Of a DNA stretch of 48,104 nucleotides, positions 47,261-48,104 are shown piece after piece. The notes beneath the pieces were generated by a model that worked only from the letters and a program-made list of their open reading frames with translations, was not told where the DNA came from and did no database searches. The DNA is from Gammaproteobacteria bacterium (GTDB taxonomy: Bacteria; Pseudomonadota; Gammaproteobacteria; Steroidobacterales; Steroidobacteraceae). The stretch covers positions 1 through 48,104 of the forward strand of contig JAJFKF010000134.1 of NCBI GenBank assembly GCA_021773365.1, given 5' to 3'. How positions within the stretch are numbered: position 1 is the stretch's first letter; every line of letters starts with the position of its first letter. Made by a program: the position numbers and the translations under genes.

Positions 47261-48104
47261 TCAGAATCGACGACGTACGCTGATAACGTACCGGCGCAGG
47301 CGCGGATCACCGTAGGTGCTATAACCATTTGAGGATCCAGTACCCGCGATAATCGGCGGAATACGATCGAACAGGTTCTGGATGTTCAGCGAGAACTCCA
47401 TGTCTTCCAGCCATCCGGAGGCAAAGTGCGACGAGTTGCTCACGCGGTAGCGTGCGAATACATCGTGATAGGTCTGACTGGAAATCATTGCGGAACCCTG
47501 ATTCAGCATTGCGGTATTGATTGCACCCTGACTGGAGCCGGCCGCGTAAACGCGGTACGAATCAAAGAACTGCGCGTTCCAGCCCAGCGTCCATGATCCT
47601 CTCACCCAGTCGATGCCGGCATTGCCGCGCCACTGCAGCGGTCCATTGTTGAAGCCGGCCAGGTCAAGCGCCGGAGCCTCGGGAACGGGCCGGCGCTTGA
47701 AATGCGGCTGCCAGGTCGCAAGCGCGTAGAAGTGCAGCTCGCCGACGCGGTCGCTGCGCCATAGATAGTCCGCCTGGAAGTCCCAGGCTTGCACTTGTGC
47801 CTCGGCAACATTTACGCTGCTGACATTGATCGCCTGTACCGGACCCGCCTCGAACCCGTTTGCGATGTCCTCTGGGGTTAACTCACCGCGTGTCACCCGG
47901 CCCGCTGGCAGGGAATCCTCAAAGAACAGCACCTCCTGTCCGTTCAGCGAGGCAATCTCGTCGACCTTGTCGATACGGGTGCAATCGACCGACAGGCGAA
48001 GATCCTCCATCCAGGGCGGCACAAACACCACACCGACAGACCAGGTATCAGAATCCTCTGGCCTGAGATCGGGATTGCCGCCGAAGGTATGCGCGATGAG
48101 TCCG
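47261..48104 (-). CDS. TonB-dependent receptor, C-terminal part (cut by window edge)
   Basis: The last about 280 residues of an outer-membrane TonB-dependent receptor are present; the gene runs past the right edge. The frame stays open to position 48104 and reads GNPDLRPEDSDTWSVG before the first in-frame GTG, a motif typical of the receptor barrel. Many alternating aromatic/polar beta strands follow, and the protein ends in Phe, as outer-membrane barrels do, after NIQNLFDRIPP, another family motif. Substrate cannot be told. Its start and plug domain lie outside the window. Confidence 0.9.
   Translation of the reverse strand, partial: GLIAHTFGGNPDLRPEDSDTWSVGVVFVPPWMEDLRLSVDCTRIDKVDEIASLNGQEVLFFEDSLPAGRVTRGELTPEDIANGFEAGPVQAINVSSVNVAEAQVQAWDFQADYLWRSDRVGELHFYALATWQPHFKRRPVPEAPALDLAGFNNGPLQWRGNAGIDWVRGSWTLGWNAQFFDSYRVYAAGSSQGAINTAMLNQGSAMISSQTYHDVFARYRVSNSSHFASGWLEDMEFSLNIQNLFDRIPPIIAGTGSSNGYSTYGDPRLRRYVISVRRRF

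Overview
The window is a GC-rich, gene-dense piece of a Gram-negative chromosome, most likely a gammaproteobacterium. The supports are outer-membrane lipoproteins with clear lipoboxes, a TonB-dependent receptor, a GlrK-QseG-GlrR (QseEGF) operon in its usual gammaproteobacterial order, a PA2779/PA2778-type gene pair, CrcB, MtgA and IspG. I cannot name a genus. No rRNA, tRNA, prophage, transposase or CRISPR array was seen.

Layout, left to right. (1) 1-5.5 kb: a repeat fragment, a DUF255 thioredoxin-like protein and glrK-qseG-glrR. (2) 5.5-12.2 kb: an envelope and oxidative stress block. It has two lipoproteins (one with two BON domains) behind a textbook sigma-54 promoter and a TGTC-N10-GACA site, a second sigma-54 activator, a NarL-type regulator, a lone receiver, a DegS/NarX-type kinase, a DUF1328 peptide, iron/manganese superoxide dismutase and a membrane protein. 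(3) 12.3-17.2 kb, minus strand: ornithine-type decarboxylase, leucine-type dehydrogenase, threonylcarbamoyl-AMP synthase and the PA2779/PA2778 pair. (4) 17.3-26.2 kb, minus strand: a very large Nma111/DEGP7-like protease, a PfkB kinase, dgkA and the glycine cleavage genes gcvP, gcvH and gcvT. (5) 26.2-32.9 kb, plus strand: a DUF885 peptidase, an MscS-like channel, a membrane-less MgtE-like protein, MgtE and an S41 peptidase. (6) 32.9-41.1 kb: a hybrid sensor kinase, mtgA-crcB, msrC, ispG-phhB and a DrrAB-type ABC exporter. (7) 41.4-48.1 kb: a giant di-heme peroxidase/CRTAC1 fusion lipoprotein, a FIST protein with its histidine kinase, and the C-terminal part of a TonB-dependent receptor cut by the window edge.

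The strongest functional link is within regions 1-2. GlrR is a sigma-54 activator whose described operator is TGTC-N10-GACA. An exact match lies just upstream of a near-perfect -24/-12 promoter about 1.2 kb from glrR, reading into two small lipoprotein genes. This suggests a local envelope-stress circuit: GlrK and QseG sense, GlrR activates, lipoproteins respond.

The second theme is repeats. Three imperfect palindromes (16.7, 25.0 and 41.2 kb) look related; two carry exact DnaA boxes (TTATCCACA) in both arms. A different 33-bp perfect inverted repeat at 28.1 kb has a partial copy at the very start of the window.

Start codons were chosen from ribosome binding sites, signal peptides and family alignment from memory. 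No database search was run.
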